Shown here: in pieces, positions 6,873 through 8,389 of the stretch | Layout of the letters: each line of letters opens with the position of its first letter | Numbering within the stretch: the stretch's first letter is position 1 | Assembly: GCA_963169475.1 (NCBI GenBank) | Contig: CAUJFT010000319.1 | Span: forward strand, 1 to 8,389 | Length of the DNA stretch: 8,389 bases | DNA from: Bacteroidota bacterium | Lineage (GTDB): Bacteria; Bacteroidota; Bacteroidia; J057 | Direction of reading: 5' to 3' | Translations under genes and position numbers: made by a program | The notes under the pieces: generated by a model | Database searches by the model: none | The model's input: only the letters and a program-made list of their open reading frames with translations | Told to the model about the DNA's origin: nothing

Positions 6873-6874
6873 AT

Positions 6875-8389
6875 ATGCAGAATTTGGATAGAAATTTAAA
6901 AAAAATCACTATACTTTTACTTGCATTTAGCTACATGTATTTGGCTAATGCTCAGGAACTTATACCATATAGAAAGGGTGAAAAGTGGGGACTTGCTGAT
7001 ACTTCTGGAAGCATAGTTGTTAAGTGTGAGTATGACGGGATTACCTTTCCCGAAAATGGAAATGTCTATGTTAAACTCAAAGGCGAAACTGGTATGCTCA
7101 ACCTCAAAGGTGAGGTAATTATCCCACCAAAATACAAATCAATCGGATATTTTCATGATGACCTCGCCTATGTAAATGAAAAAGGGAAATGGGGATATGT
7201 TAATCCCAAAGGAGGAGAGGCTATCTCACCTAAATATGAGCAAGTAGGAAACTTCAACCAGGGGGCTGCAAGGGCGAAGTGGAAGGGAAAATGGGGATTT
7301 ATTGACAACAAAGGCAAAGAAATCGTAAAAAATGAATTTGAAGATTGTCGTTTTCTCAATGCAGACTTATACCTCGTAAAAAAAGATAGGAAATGGGGAG
7401 CTTTTAATGCCCTAGTAAAGGAAATACTCCCACCTATTTATGACAGCATCGGCACTACCATTGGAGAATACCGCTTAATTCAGAAAGATAAAAAGTGGGG
7501 GCTTTTTAAGGGCTACGGCGAAATTGTCCTCAATTGTGAATATAACGAAATCTCTCCCTTTAATGAAGAATTTATTCGGATTCGGCAATGGGATAAATAC
7601 GGACTTATGCACCTCAAAACGACCACAACCCTACCTTGTGAGTTTACAGCAGATGAACTAAGCGACGTAGCCGAAAATTATGCATTTTACAAATGGAAAA
7701 TAACAAATCAAGAAAAACTCTCTGCCTTCGCTGCCATTCAGTCTCCATTAGGACGTTTTTTCGGTGCGAAAAAAGACAATAAATGGGCGATAATGGACAC
7801 CCTCCTCCATGAGATTTATCCCTTTCAATTAGACAGTGTATCTGTACTAGAAAATCATTTTATCGTCAAAAAATTTGGAAAATGGGGGATTTATAACCCC
7901 AGAGAGAAAAAATTTGTGATTTTTTGTCGTTTTTCAGAGCTAAAACCTGACGTAAATGGCAGAATTATCTCCCGCCTCCAAAATGACTTCGGAATGATAG
8001 ACACCTTTGGAAACATGCTTGTTGCTTGCATTTATGAAAGCGTTCGTTCTAAGGGAAAAGACTTATATTTGGTTTCTCTTCAAGGGAAATACGGGTTGAT
8101 AAATGGGCTAGGGCTTCCTGTTACTCCTCTCAAATATAAAGAAATAGAAGATTATGACCAACAATACGCATTTTTACAGACCGGACAAAAAACGGGACTT
8201 TTTGACTATCAAGCAGAGAAAGTACTCATTCCGGCGATGTTCGATGTAATTTCTTTCTGGAAAAATAACATGGTCGTTGTAAAAGATAAAGAGGAGTTTG
8301 GGATTATGAATACCAATGGAAAATGGGTGAATCACTTACAATTTTCTGAGGTAACAGAGCAAATGTACGGAAGGCTCAAAGTCCGTAAA
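6875..8389 (+). CDS. Secreted WG-repeat protein, 3' end outside the window
   Basis: The frame stays open for 505 codons from ATG 6875 to the last base, so the gene is partial. The first 26 residues form a signal peptide: basic MQNLDRNLKK, a hydrophobic core (ITILLLAFSYMYL) and a likely cleavage after ANA, before Gln27. The mature part is a tandem array of WG beta repeats (WG_beta_rep type) of about 34 residues. The core dipeptides are WG at 38, 106, 140, 174, 208 and 337, with variants TG 72, YG 242, WA 304, FG 372, YG 406, TG 440 and FG 475. A degenerate unit probably sits near Trp274. Typical units read KWGYVNPKGG or KWGFIDNKGK, followed by a strand ending in P..Y or a similar motif. The array should fold as a beta-propeller or solenoid in the periplasm or on the surface; its ligand is unknown. 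The leader carries a -7 box, a hairpin and direct repeats. Confidence 0.92.
   Translation, partial: MQNLDRNLKKITILLLAFSYMYLANAQELIPYRKGEKWGLADTSGSIVVKCEYDGITFPENGNVYVKLKGETGMLNLKGEVIIPPKYKSIGYFHDDLAYVNEKGKWGYVNPKGGEAISPKYEQVGNFNQGAARAKWKGKWGFIDNKGKEIVKNEFEDCRFLNADLYLVKKDRKWGAFNALVKEILPPIYDSIGTTIGEYRLIQKDKKWGLFKGYGEIVLNCEYNEISPFNEEFIRIRQWDKYGLMHLKTTTTLPCEFTADELSDVAENYAFYKWKITNQEKLSAFAAIQSPLGRFFGAKKDNKWAIMDTLLHEIYPFQLDSVSVLENHFIVKKFGKWGIYNPREKKFVIFCRFSELKPDVNGRIISRLQNDFGMIDTFGNMLVACIYESVRSKGKDLYLVSLQGKYGLINGLGLPVTPLKYKEIEDYDQQYAFLQTGQKTGLFDYQAEKVLIPAMFDVISFWKNNMVVVKDKEEFGIMNTNGKWVNHLQFSEVTEQMYGRLKVRK

Overview
The window looks like chromosomal DNA of a member of the Bacteroidota. The evidence is AT-rich sequence, a Bacteroidota-style SufB/SufC/SufD set, a WG-repeat exported protein, start codons mostly without Shine-Dalgarno sequences, and one good match to the Bacteroidota -7 promoter box (TAnnTTTG). 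The genus cannot be told from the sequence. No tRNA, rRNA, CRISPR array, transposase or phage gene was seen.

Layout. (1) Positions 1-447: a strong hairpin and a small minus-strand gene (DUF2007-like, 'putative signal transducing protein' type). (2) 448-743: a divergent AT-rich intergenic region that must carry the promoter for the suf genes. (3) 744-4340: sufB, sufC and sufD on the plus strand, which encode the SufBCD iron-sulfur cluster scaffold. sufB and sufC are 103 bp apart; sufC and sufD overlap by 4 bp. (4) 4364-5939: an 80-residue membrane hairpin protein and a membrane-anchored calcineurin-like metallophosphoesterase of the YkuE/YaeI/LpxG type. (5) 6134-6769: an unrecognised single-pass envelope protein, with a 7-bp inverted repeat ending one base before its start codon. 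(6) 6770-6874: a compact control region with a -7 promoter box, a long imperfect hairpin and an 11-bp direct repeat. (7) 6875 to the window end: a secreted WG-repeat protein that is still open after 505 codons.

How the genes fit together. SufC is the ATPase of the complex, and SufB and SufD are the paired beta-helix proteins on which the cluster forms. All the key residues I could place are intact, so this should be a working scaffold. The cysteine desulfurase (SufS) and sulfur-transfer partner (SufE or SufU) are not in the window and must lie elsewhere. Downstream of sufD the theme changes to the cell envelope: four consecutive plus-strand genes encode membrane or exported proteins. Nothing ties them to Fe-S assembly beyond co-orientation and, for the first, close spacing.

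I found no convincing new multi-gene system. The points most worth a second look are the regulatory architecture before the WG-repeat gene, the inverted repeat at 6106-6132, the degenerate Tat-like motif inside the phosphoesterase, and the regularity of the WG repeats.
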